Assembly: GCA_964632505.1 (NCBI GenBank)
Contig: CAZWCE010000003.1
Location: forward strand, 124,001 to 188,000
Direction of reading: 5' to 3'
Origin: CAZWCE01 sp964632505
GTDB lineage: Bacteria > Planctomycetota > Planctomycetia > Pirellulales > Thermoguttaceae
DNA length: 64,000 nucleotides
Shown: piece after piece, positions 52,499-60,650 of the stretch
Numbering within the stretch: the stretch's first letter is position 1
How the letters are laid out: each line of letters begins with the position of its first letter
Translations under genes and position numbers: made by a program
Notes under the pieces: generated by a model
What the model was told of the DNA's origin: nothing
Database searches by the model: none
What the model saw: only the letters and a program-made list of their open reading frames with translations

Positions 52499-53998
52499 AT
52501 GTCGCGAAAACGTCTCTTTCTGCTCTCCATTCCGGCGTTGCGTCCGCAAGACTGCGAGGCGATGCCTTTTTTGCAGTCACTGTTTCAGACAGGCGAAAAA
52601 GCGATGCTTACTCCCGGATTTCCGGCGGTGACCTGTACGGTTCAGGCGAACATGACCACCGGCGTCTCTCCCGACGAGCACGGGGTGATCGCCAACGGTT
52701 TCTTCATCTCGCCGGAGACCTTCCCTGAAGTCTCGAGCGGGGGTTCGCAAATGCGTTTCGGACCGATCTGCCCCGCCTGTCACGGGAAAAGTCTGGCTCC
52801 AAAAGCCTCTTCTCCCCCTTGGCCCGAGAAGTCCACTCCCCCGAGAGTCGAGATGTGGACCGCTCCGAATCACTGCATCCAGCGTCCTCAGCTTTGGGAA
52901 ACACTCGCCCGACGACAGTCCGGCCACCGCAGCGCCGCCTGGTTTCCACTGCACATCAAGCAGGCCCAGGCGGAACTGATCTGCACGCCGGCACCGATCC
53001 ACCATCCCGACGGCAGCGAATCGCTCTGGTGCTACACGCATCCGGACAAATTATATGGGGAACTGATCGAACGACTGGGGCATTTCCCGCTGAAGCACTA
53101 CTGGGGACCGCTGACCGACGTGAAAGCCTCTCGTTGGATCGTCGAGGCGGCCCTGGTCGCCATAAAACGGCATCCGGTCGATTTCTATTACCTCTATTTG
53201 CCCCATCTCGATTATGCGCCTCAGCGAAACGGTCCCGACTCCCCCGAAGTCGCCACCGCGCGGACGGAACTCGACGATCTACTTCGTCGGCTGGTCGAAG
53301 GAGCGCGGGAAATATTCGAAGAAGATCCGACCTGGGTGGTCGCCGGTGAATACGCCATCACGAAAACAGAGAGCGCCGTCTATCCCAATCGTCTGTTGCG
53401 GGAGATGGGACTCTTGGAAGTGCGCGGGGAAGCGGACGGAGAGCACCTCGATCTCGAAAAGAGCAAGGCGTGGGGCCTGTGCGATCATCAGTGTGCGCAT
53501 GTATACATTAAAGGCGGGAAGCCGGGCATTCTCCGCAAGATTCGCGATCGATTCGCCACCATCGACGGCATTGAGCATGTACTGGCTGATCAGGAAGCCA
53601 AAAAAAGATTCGGCGTCGACCACCCCCGAAGCGGGCACCTCGTCCTGTCCGCGACGCCGGACAGCTGGTTCGCCTATTACTGGTGGACGAGCGACGATCG
53701 GGCTCCCGCCTTTGCCCGAACGGTCGATATCCACCGCAAACCGGGGTACGATCCGGTCGAACTTTTCCTGGATCCCGAACGGAAAGGCATTCCGCTCGAC
53801 GCCGACCTGGTCCGCGGATCCCACGGAGCTCCGGCGCGCGACGCCTCACAGAAGACGGTATTGCTCGCCGACACACCCTCTTTCCTGGCTCCGCTGGAAA
53901 CAAGCGCCGCCTCAAGAGAGCAGGGGATGCTTCAGTGCGACGATCGCGACGTCCACGATCTGGTCCTTCGCTTCTTCGAAGACAACCCGGCTGGCTAG
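52499..53998 (+). CDS. Type I phosphodiesterase / alkaline-phosphatase-superfamily protein
   Basis: A 499-residue protein. The segment FPAVTCTVQANMTTGVSPDEHGVIANG carries the likely Thr nucleophile (T45) and the conserved DEHG. LPHLDYAPQRNGPDSPEV (near 238-255) and GVDHPRSGHLVLSA (near 377-390) hold metal-site Asp and His; CDHQCAHVYIKGG lies between. This is the phosphonoacetate-hydrolase / nucleotide-pyrophosphatase side of the superfamily (EboF-like). There is an unusual insertion near 85-115 with CPACH. No signal peptide is seen, so it is cytoplasmic. AAGGGAGA precedes the start. Confidence 0.8.
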   Translation: MSRKRLFLLSIPALRPQDCEAMPFLQSLFQTGEKAMLTPGFPAVTCTVQANMTTGVSPDEHGVIANGFFISPETFPEVSSGGSQMRFGPICPACHGKSLAPKASSPPWPEKSTPPRVEMWTAPNHCIQRPQLWETLARRQSGHRSAAWFPLHIKQAQAELICTPAPIHHPDGSESLWCYTHPDKLYGELIERLGHFPLKHYWGPLTDVKASRWIVEAALVAIKRHPVDFYYLYLPHLDYAPQRNGPDSPEVATARTELDDLLRRLVEGAREIFEEDPTWVVAGEYAITKTESAVYPNRLLREMGLLEVRGEADGEHLDLEKSKAWGLCDHQCAHVYIKGGKPGILRKIRDRFATIDGIEHVLADQEAKKRFGVDHPRSGHLVLSATPDSWFAYYWWTSDDRAPAFARTVDIHRKPGYDPVELFLDPERKGIPLDADLVRGSHGAPARDASQKTVLLADTPSFLAPLETSAASREQGMLQCDDRDVHDLVLRFFEDNPAG

Positions 53999-54025
53999 CG
54001 GGCGTTTCCGACCGCTGAGGAACCG

Positions 54026-55729
54026 CTACTTTAAGAAGGGGGAATCGGTCCCGTTTTTGAAATGAGACTCGACCCATTCGGTCAATTTCTCGCGAAAAAT
54101 TTTCGTATTGTGCCGCACGTCGACCGGAAAATCGCGGTGGAACAGGAATCGCTCGATGCTCTCGGTCAATGCGTTGGGGCGCCCCAGATCGCGGAGTTCC
54201 TCAATCAACGTCTCGGCCTCCTCGATCGTGCTCGGGAAGTGCTCCGCGTGCGGCTCCACGACCAACACCGGCCTCTGACTTCCCCACGGCCCCGTGCCGA
54301 CCAGCGCAGTGCGAAACACCTTTTCATGGCAGTTGAAGATCGCCTCGCAGGGGATGGTATACATCGGGCCACTTTCCGTTTCCAGCCGATGCGCCTTGCG
54401 GCCGCAGAACCAGAAACGGTCTTCTTCATCCAGGTAGCCGACATCGCCCATCCGATGCCAGATCTCTCCGGAAGCGTCATCGGTCACCTTCGCCAAGGCG
54501 TTCGCCTCCTGCCGTGTGATGTATCGGGTCGTCACCTGCGGCCCTCGCACGACGATCTCTCCGATTTGCCCGACCGGTAACTCTTCGGCGTCTTCCATCC
54601 GAGCGATCGGACCGTCTTCGGTAGCGATCACTTTCCACTCGATCTCGGAAAAACGCTTGCCCACGCACACGCCCGCCCCCCGGCGCGTCTTCTCGGCGGT
54701 CTCCTGGAGAACTTCACTCGCGGTGATCGCGGCGATCGGCAGCGCCTCGGTCGCTCCGTAAGGGGTGTGGATTTCGGCCTGGGGGTCGAGGCATTCCTTC
54801 AACCGCTTCAGCACATCGTACGGCACCGGCGCGCCGGCGGAAATGACTCGACGCAGTGACGGCATTTTCGTATTGGTCTTCATGCAATGGCGGGAGACCC
54901 GATTCCAGAAAGCCGGCGAGGCGAACGATTGATTCGGTTCCCACCGGCGGACCGCATCCAGGATCTTCTCCGGATCGACTTTCGCCGGTCGAGTCGGATC
55001 CATCTCGGGAATGACGGTCGTGGTGCCCATCGCCGCATTGAACAGAGCAAAGAACGGAAAACCGGCCAGGTCGATCCCTCCCGGTTCAATCTCGAAGCGT
55101 TCGGCGATCTGTTCCACCTGATGATCGAAATTCCGGTGCGTGTACCATACCCCTTTCGGCGGACCGGTGCTCCCGCTGGTGAAGATAATGGCGGCCGGAT
55201 CGTCGGGCGCGGTCCGGACGATCGTCGTGCCGGGGTGCGGTTGCCGGCGAATCCGACGCAGAGAGAGCCCTCGCCAGAACCAGCGTGGTCCGACGGTGAG
55301 ATTGTGTTTGGCCTTGGGGAATCGGTGACGCAACAACAGCCGAACCGCATGGACCGGAGGAATCGCGACGAAACCGTCCAGCTCCACCTCGGCCAAGCAA
55401 TCGAGCATGCGTCGCATTCCCATGCCGGGGTCGATCAGCACGACCACAGCGCCGGCCTTATACAGGCCGTAGACCAACGAAACGAAATCGTACCCCATGC
55501 GGACCATCAGCGCCAGCCGCATGCCCGGCTCGACGCCCCGATCGATCAGTGCCCGGGCGATCCGGTCGCTGTCCTCATCGAGATCTTGAAAAGTATAAGA
55601 ATGATACCCGACCGCCTTTTCCACCGACGAACGGTTTTCATGACCTGGAATTTTCTCGGCCACCGCCACGTTTCCCGGGATGTAGGCCGCCATCTCCGAA
55701 AGCCGCGAAGCCACATTGAGCCACTGCAT
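54026..55729 (-). CDS. AMP-dependent fatty-acid ligase, OleC-like
   Basis: A 567-residue adenylate-forming enzyme. IIFTSGSTGPPKGVWYTH is the P-loop, TPYGATEALP the adenine site, MGDVGYLDEEDRFWFCGRK the A8 hinge region, and VRHNTKIFREKL holds the catalytic Lys. The sequence resembles OleC, which makes the beta-lactone in olefin biosynthesis, more than acyl-CoA synthetases. A general acyl-CoA ligase is the alternative. The ATG at 55729 has GAGG eight bases upstream; ATG 55738 is too close to it. The gene converges on the phosphodiesterase gene with 27 bases between stops. Confidence 0.85.
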   Translation of the reverse strand: MQWLNVASRLSEMAAYIPGNVAVAEKIPGHENRSSVEKAVGYHSYTFQDLDEDSDRIARALIDRGVEPGMRLALMVRMGYDFVSLVYGLYKAGAVVVLIDPGMGMRRMLDCLAEVELDGFVAIPPVHAVRLLLRHRFPKAKHNLTVGPRWFWRGLSLRRIRRQPHPGTTIVRTAPDDPAAIIFTSGSTGPPKGVWYTHRNFDHQVEQIAERFEIEPGGIDLAGFPFFALFNAAMGTTTVIPEMDPTRPAKVDPEKILDAVRRWEPNQSFASPAFWNRVSRHCMKTNTKMPSLRRVISAGAPVPYDVLKRLKECLDPQAEIHTPYGATEALPIAAITASEVLQETAEKTRRGAGVCVGKRFSEIEWKVIATEDGPIARMEDAEELPVGQIGEIVVRGPQVTTRYITRQEANALAKVTDDASGEIWHRMGDVGYLDEEDRFWFCGRKAHRLETESGPMYTIPCEAIFNCHEKVFRTALVGTGPWGSQRPVLVVEPHAEHFPSTIEEAETLIEELRDLGRPNALTESIERFLFHRDFPVDVRHNTKIFREKLTEWVESHFKNGTDSPFLK

Positions 55730-55804
55730 GGATGCCATCCTCTTCCAGCCTTTTTCAACCTCTCCCTTGGAACGAATCGACGATGGGACGTCATTGCGGA
55801 GAGA

Positions 55805-56680
55805 TCACTCGCGAACCGAGGGTTCCTCGGGACCGGGAAAATCCTCCGGCACGGAGATCGTCACTTCGCCGGTCGCCGCCCACTCGCTTCCGCGAAGGAA
55901 CGTCGTGATGAACGCGACCGACTTGAGCTGGGGGACCCAATGGCCCAGGACCGTGTGAAAGACGCGGCCTTTGCCGTAACGGATCGTCATGAACATCGGC
56001 TCATGGTGGCCGCTGCCGCGATTGTCGGGATCGGAATAGGCCGTGGCAAGCACTTCGACGTTTTTCGCCGGACCACGCAGGAAGGCATAGAGCTCATCGG
56101 CCGAATGCATGAAGACCGGAGGCAGATCTTTCATGATCGGATGCTCCGACTTGCGGACGGTGATCTGGATCGGTTTCCGGGCACCGTGCCCGCCCCCTCT
56201 CCCGGGCGAGGGATCGCGGACGACCTTGCCGTCTTCCCAATAGAGATAGGGGCCGCTCTTCTCATTTCTTCCGCCCCAACCGCCGATGGCGATCATCTCA
56301 TTGTACTCCGGCCAGTCGGGGAAGGCGTTGTCGGCGGCGTGATAGATGACCAGACCACCTCCCTCGCGGACGAATTCTTCGAATTCGTCGCGAGTCTCCT
56401 CCGGCCAGGCATCGCCGGTGTAATTCATCACGAGAAGATCATACTTGTCGAATTCGGGCTGAAACCCGCTCATATCCTCCCCTTTCGCGGGAGAGGTGGC
56501 GACGTCGACGGTGAAAAGACCGGTCTCTTCCATCATGTCTTCCAACACGGGGGTCGTGTCCGCCCATTTGTGGTTGTTCTGTCCGTCGATGATCAACGTC
56601 TTGATCGGGGTCTGGCCGAAACAGATCACCGGAAACAACATCGCCAAGATCGCCGACATCATATAGGTCGCTTTTTTCAT
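55805..56680 (-). CDS. Exported ThuA-like protein
   Basis: A 291-residue protein with a signal peptide (ATYMMSAILAMLFPVICFGQ). The ThuA-like fold shows in TLIIDGQNNHKWADTTPVLED, YDLLVMNYTGDAWPEETRDEF, VREGGGLVIYHAADNAFPDW and GKGRVFHTVLGH. ThuA relatives are glutamine-amidotransferase-like and are linked to sugar (trehalose) use, often next to Gfo/Idh genes in planctomycetes; catalysis is not proven. It may be transcribed with the downstream OleC-like gene (75-base gap). AGGAG is nine bases before the ATG at 56680. Confidence 0.85.
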   Translation of the reverse strand: MKKATYMMSAILAMLFPVICFGQTPIKTLIIDGQNNHKWADTTPVLEDMMEETGLFTVDVATSPAKGEDMSGFQPEFDKYDLLVMNYTGDAWPEETRDEFEEFVREGGGLVIYHAADNAFPDWPEYNEMIAIGGWGGRNEKSGPYLYWEDGKVVRDPSPGRGGGHGARKPIQITVRKSEHPIMKDLPPVFMHSADELYAFLRGPAKNVEVLATAYSDPDNRGSGHHEPMFMTIRYGKGRVFHTVLGHWVPQLKSVAFITTFLRGSEWAATGEVTISVPEDFPGPEEPSVRE

Positions 56681-56848
56681 CGTCATGGTCTCCTGCATCA
56701 TTATTTTTCGACACGAACCGCAGCCATCTCCGAGGGCGAAACACGGCGACGGCGACACACAGCGTGCATCGAGGAAGTGGCTTGAAGAAACGATTTGCTT
56801 ATCCCATCTTCACTTTACGCGATCGCCCCGGCCGATACAAGCACCCCT

Positions 56849-56877
56849 TTGACGGACGTCCCTCGAAATAGTACAAT
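56849..56877 (+). promoter_or_regulatory. Sigma-70-type promoter of the SRP RNA / dnaX region
   Basis: TTGACG (56849-56854), 17-base spacer, TACAAT (56872-56877). The predicted start near 56884 is just before the SRP RNA. It is one of the best promoter matches in the window. Confidence 0.72.
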
Positions 56878-56899
56878 GACGAAACACAAAGTCAACGAA

Positions 56900-57063
56900 G
56901 CGGGATAAGTAAGGAGTCTCCTCTTTCCGGCCCTCGATCGGCCTCCCAGGAGGGGCCCCGGCAATGGAAGACTGTGAACCTGGTCAGGGGTTAGCGCCAG
57001 CAGCCATAAGCAGCCACTTTCATGTGCTTGGGGCTCCTCCTCGGAGGTCGAGGGGGGTCCCGC
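56900..57063 (+). ncRNA. ffs: Signal recognition particle RNA
   Basis: The SRP domain IV core is present: GGTCAG (56982-56987), 13 bases, then CAGCC (57001-57005), the same spacing as in E. coli 4.5S RNA. The apical stem GGT/GCC closes a UAGC loop, which fits the URRC loop class instead of GGAA. The long helix pairs AGGAGGGGCCCC (56948-56959) with GGGGCTCCTCCT (57030-57041), then GGCCTCC with GGAGGTC, CCCTC (56931-56935) with GAGGG (57050-57054), and GCGGGA (56900-56905) with TCCCGC (57058-57063). It lies right behind a strong promoter and before dnaX, a known neighbourhood for this gene in other bacteria. The exact ends are inferred. Confidence 0.85.
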
Positions 57064-57194
57064 GTGTACGATTCGCGGCGTTTCCTCGACCTCACCCATC
57101 TGCTCTTTTCTTTCCACGGAGACTTCCCTCTTTTTTTGTCGACCAATCGCCCCCTTAACGCCCTCCAGCACCCCTTTGGGCATGAGGAAAGCGC

Positions 57195-59084
57195 ATGGAT
57201 GGTTCCCAACAAGCGTCAAACGCCACTTCCTCTGGAGACGCCCCCGCACAGGTCAACGCTTCCTATCAGGTGGTCGCCCGCCGATACCGCCCCCAGGTCT
57301 TCGATCAATTGGTCGGGCAACAGCATGTTGCCCAAGCCCTGAGCAACGCCATCGCCACCCAACGCATCGGCCACGCTTACCTTTTTACGGGGGCCCGGGG
57401 TGTCGGCAAAACGTCGACGGCCCGAATCTTCGCCAAATCGCTCAACTGCATCGAGGGCCCGACGCCAACGCCCTGCAACCATTGCGATATCTGCCAAAGC
57501 ATCGGTCACGGAGAAGATGTCGACGTGCTTGAGATCGACGGTGCCAGCAACCGCGGCATCGATGAAATCCGCCACCTCCGACAGAATGCGACGGTTCGTC
57601 CGAGCCGAAGCCGCTACAAAATTTACATCATCGACGAAGTCCACATGCTCACTCGGGAAGCGTTCAACGCGCTTCTGAAAACGCTCGAAGAGCCTCCCGA
57701 GCACGTGAAGTTCTTCTTCTGCACGACCGAGCCGACCAAGATTCCCATCACGATTCTCTCGCGATGTCAGCGGTACGACTTCGCCGGCATCGAATCGCCC
57801 CAGATCATCGACCGACTCCGTCAGATCGCCGCCGAAGAAGGGGTGAAGACTGAAGACGGCGTGCTGGAAATCCTCGCCCGACGCGCCGCCGGATCAATGC
57901 GCGACGCCCAATCGCTTCTCGAACAACTCCTCTCGTTCGCGCCGGAAACGATCACCCTGGCCGATGTTCACGGCATGCTCGGAACAGCCGACGATCGCCG
58001 CATCGGCAACCTAATCGGCGGGATTCTTCGGCGTGAACCGGCGGTCGTGCTGGAGGAACTCGATCAATCGGTCCGGGAAGGCGTCGACCACGGATTGCTG
58101 ATCGAGCAACTCATGAGCTCATTCCGCGACATGATGGTCCTGGCCAGTGGGGGGGACCCTCAATTGGTCCTGTTTTCTTCCGCGTCGGAGATCGAAACGC
58201 TCCGATCGGCCTCGGAATCATTGGGGATCCACACGATTCTCGCCGCGTTGCAGATTTTGGAACAGACCCACACGCGAATGCGATACAGCACGCAACCTCG
58301 TATTCTGAATGAACTTGCGCTCGTTCGAATCTGTCACCTGCATCAACTGGAAGATCTGGGCCAACTGATCGCCCGGCTCCAGTCCGCGGAAAACTCTCCG
58401 CCCGCGCCCGCGGTACCGTCGGCCGCGAAAAAAAAAATCTCCCAAGGAATAAGTCACACTGAAAGCGGCCCTCCCGCCGAGCGAGGGACCGAATCTCTTT
58501 CCCCGCAAGACAAGCAAGAAAATACGAGCAACTCGAGTCCCCCTCCCTCTCCGAAAAAAACCGCACCACCATCACAACCTGCAAAAGAGTCGTCCCCCGC
58601 AATCGAGGAGGAAGATCCTGACGTTTCAACAAACTCCCAACCGTCCACGCCCTTGCAGCTCGACGACCATGAGGCGATGCGGCTCTGGAAATCGGTCTCC
58701 GCGAACATGACCGGCATGGCCACCACCCAGATCGCGCACGCCGAAAGGGTCTCTTTTTCGCCTCCTCATACGATGGTGCTCTACTACGACGAGGCCAACT
58801 TCAAAATGGTACAGGGGCTCTGCCGGAATCAGGAAAACGTGCAACGTTTCACCGATGCCCTCCGCGAAAAGACGGGGCATACCCTGGTCCTGAAGTGCAA
58901 AAGTCTTGAAAAGCCCCCAGGACAAGGCCCAGAGGAAGCGGCAAGGCGAAAGATCCATCGCGCCCCCCCATTCCAAAAACAACAGTTGCTTCTGGAAACT
59001 TCGGAACATCCTCTCGTGCAAAAGGCGGAAAAGGTCTTCGGGGCGAATCTGGAGGAAGTCGACAATCCCCCGAATTCCCCTTAA
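57195..59084 (+). CDS. dnaX: DNA polymerase III subunit gamma/tau
   Basis: A 629-residue clamp-loader ATPase. After a 22-residue polar start come ARRYRPQVFDQLVGQ, Walker A GARGVGKTST, the zinc module CNHCDIC, Walker B YIIDEVHML, and the SRC motif ILSRCQRYDF. Domain III ends near residue 385. The rest is a low-complexity linker and a C-terminal domain (KSVSANMTGMATTQIAHAERV) for the tau form. A run of ten A at 58428 falls in the linker. GAGGAAA upstream supports the ATG at 57195. It loads the sliding clamp for replication. ybaB and recR follow, the classic order. Confidence 0.96.
   Translation: MDGSQQASNATSSGDAPAQVNASYQVVARRYRPQVFDQLVGQQHVAQALSNAIATQRIGHAYLFTGARGVGKTSTARIFAKSLNCIEGPTPTPCNHCDICQSIGHGEDVDVLEIDGASNRGIDEIRHLRQNATVRPSRSRYKIYIIDEVHMLTREAFNALLKTLEEPPEHVKFFFCTTEPTKIPITILSRCQRYDFAGIESPQIIDRLRQIAAEEGVKTEDGVLEILARRAAGSMRDAQSLLEQLLSFAPETITLADVHGMLGTADDRRIGNLIGGILRREPAVVLEELDQSVREGVDHGLLIEQLMSSFRDMMVLASGGDPQLVLFSSASEIETLRSASESLGIHTILAALQILEQTHTRMRYSTQPRILNELALVRICHLHQLEDLGQLIARLQSAENSPPAPAVPSAAKKKISQGISHTESGPPAERGTESLSPQDKQENTSNSSPPPSPKKTAPPSQPAKESSPAIEEEDPDVSTNSQPSTPLQLDDHEAMRLWKSVSANMTGMATTQIAHAERVSFSPPHTMVLYYDEANFKMVQGLCRNQENVQRFTDALREKTGHTLVLKCKSLEKPPGQGPEEAARRKIHRAPPFQKQQLLLETSEHPLVQKAEKVFGANLEEVDNPPNSP
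58428..58437 (+). other. A10 slippery run in dnaX
   Basis: Ten consecutive A covering codons 412-415. Gain of one A (or -1 frameshift) would end the protein after 422 residues; loss of one A would end it after 418. Both stops come at once, so either gives a gamma-like short form ending right after the clamp-loader domains. A CCCTC/GAGGG stem lies about 35 bases downstream. Confidence 0.6.
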
Positions 59085-59576
59085 CCGACCAGAATGTCCC
59101 ATCTTCCTTTTCCAGCCGGTCGTCCCTTCCTCTCATGCACCCCCGGATCGACGATCTTTCCCGACCCGGATCTCCCCCATCGGCACGACGCTTCAATCGG
59201 TCGCCGAGGGCGACTTTCGAGAGCATGCCTCTTCGGGGGAGGCGTTCAGGCCCCCATGGGGAACGACGGATACGCCCCGGACGAAATCCGCAATCCCATC
59301 ACTGGTATTTCTTTCGTAAGCTACAATAATGATAGCAAGAGACACCACGGATTTTTCTCCCGACCCGGCCGATTTCTCCGGAACCGTCCCTGTCTGGGCT
59401 TTGTCGTCGGCGAAGGAATCGGTATAACGGAGATATCTCTGGTATAAGCAGAGGCGATTTCTCGGATTCGGCTCACCCGACGCTTCGGAGCGTCTCATGG
59501 CGTGGGAATATCGCCTTGACGATCTTCATCTCAAATGGCGGGGACACGAGCCCCCCCATCAACAGGAGGAATGGAC
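59085..59576 (+). other. 492-bp gap between dnaX and ybaB
   Basis: No supported gene. Short frames (for example 59135-59329) are Arg/Pro/Ser-rich shadows. Near 59320-59340 and 59420-59455 there are AT-rich stretches with TACAAT and GGTATAA elements that may give ybaB-recR its own promoter, but no -35 fits well. Confidence 0.4.
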
Positions 59577-59933
59577 GTGTTCAAAGATCTGATGGGACTG
59601 GGCTCCCTCATGAAACAGGCCCAACAAATCGGCGGGAAAATGCAGGAGATGAACGAAGAACTGAAAGGGGTTCGCGTGGAAGGCTCCGCCGGGGCGGGCA
59701 TGGTCGAGATCGAGGCGAACGGCCAGATGGAATTCCTCGCCTGCCGGATCGATCCGAAGCTGATCGAAGACGGCGACAAGGAATTGCTCGAGGACATGGT
59801 CATCACCGCCGCGAACGATGCCCTGGGCAAAGCCCGCCAGGCCCACGCCGAAGCGATGCAGTCGGTCACCGGCGGACTGGATCTGCCGGGATTGAAGGAA
59901 GCGATGGACAACATGCAGAATCCCACCACGTGA
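59577..59933 (+). CDS. ybaB: YbaB/EbfC nucleoid-associated protein
   Basis: A 118-residue protein of the YbaB family: FKDLMGLGSLMKQAQQIGGKMQEM, then VRVEGSAGAGMVEIEANGQME, and a C-terminal helix with ITAANDALGKARQAHAEAM. It binds DNA as a dimer and is usually encoded between dnaX and recR, as here. AGGAGG (59564-59569) is one base from the ATG at 59571 but seven from the GTG at 59577; the GTG gives the usual family start (MFK), so I chose it. Confidence 0.92.
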   Translation: MFKDLMGLGSLMKQAQQIGGKMQEMNEELKGVRVEGSAGAGMVEIEANGQMEFLACRIDPKLIEDGDKELLEDMVITAANDALGKARQAHAEAMQSVTGGLDLPGLKEAMDNMQNPTT

Positions 59934-59964
59934 GGCCCGAAACGCCTTTGGAAAGGATTTCACC

Positions 59965-60564
59965 GTGCCGGAACTGACCGAATCGCTGGCCCGATTGATC
60001 AAAGCCTTGACCCGGTTGCCGGGAATCGGGAAAAAATCGGCCGAACGACTCGCCTATCACCTGCTCCGGGTCGACAAAACGGAGGCGTTGGAGCTGGCCG
60101 AGGCGATCCGCAATATGAAGGAGAACCTCCGCACCTGCAAGTCCTGCTTTCATTTGGCCGAAGAAGAATATTGCGAGATCTGCCGAGACGAACAGCGCAA
60201 CCGGAAGCTCCTGTGTGTGGTGGAGCAACCTCGCGATTTGCTCGCCCTGGAGGAAACCGGGTCGTACAACGGTCTTTACCACGTATTGCAGGGGCGGATC
60301 TCGCCTCTGGAGAACGTCGGACCGGAACACCTGACCATCGAACCGCTCGTCAAACGGATCCACCAAGGCGACTTCGAAGAGATCATCATGGCGACCAATC
60401 CGACGGTCGAGGGAGACGGCACGGCCTTGTACATCACCAATCGCATTGAAGATTTGCCGGTCCGTGTCACCCGACTCGCCCGAGGCATCACGACCGGCAG
60501 CGTGCTGGAATTCGCCAACAAGGAGATGCTCTCCGATGCGCTTTCCGGACGACAAGAATACTGA
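59965..60564 (+). CDS. recR: Recombination mediator RecR
   Basis: A 199-residue protein with the helix-hairpin-helix LIKALTRLPGIGKKSAERLAYHLL, a four-Cys zinc motif (CKSC, CEIC) and the Toprim domain (LCVVEQPRDLLALEETGSYNGLYHVLQG, MATNPTVEGDGTALYI). It works with RecO/RecF to load RecA at gaps. The GTG start at 59965 lies 31 bases after the ybaB stop, so the two are co-transcribed. Confidence 0.96.
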   Translation: MPELTESLARLIKALTRLPGIGKKSAERLAYHLLRVDKTEALELAEAIRNMKENLRTCKSCFHLAEEEYCEICRDEQRNRKLLCVVEQPRDLLALEETGSYNGLYHVLQGRISPLENVGPEHLTIEPLVKRIHQGDFEEIIMATNPTVEGDGTALYITNRIEDLPVRVTRLARGITTGSVLEFANKEMLSDALSGRQEY

Positions 60565-60650
60565 CCAAGACCTGATTTCACAACAAACTTGACCGAGGAC
60601 GGAATCCCGAAGTCCTTTTCGGGATGCTTCGCTGAAGCAACGAGGAATCC

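Noticed and set aside
52769..52783. CPACH in the phosphodiesterase-type protein, a heme c motif
   Set aside because: The protein has no export signal, so heme c cannot be attached; the motif is probably chance or a metal site in an insertion.
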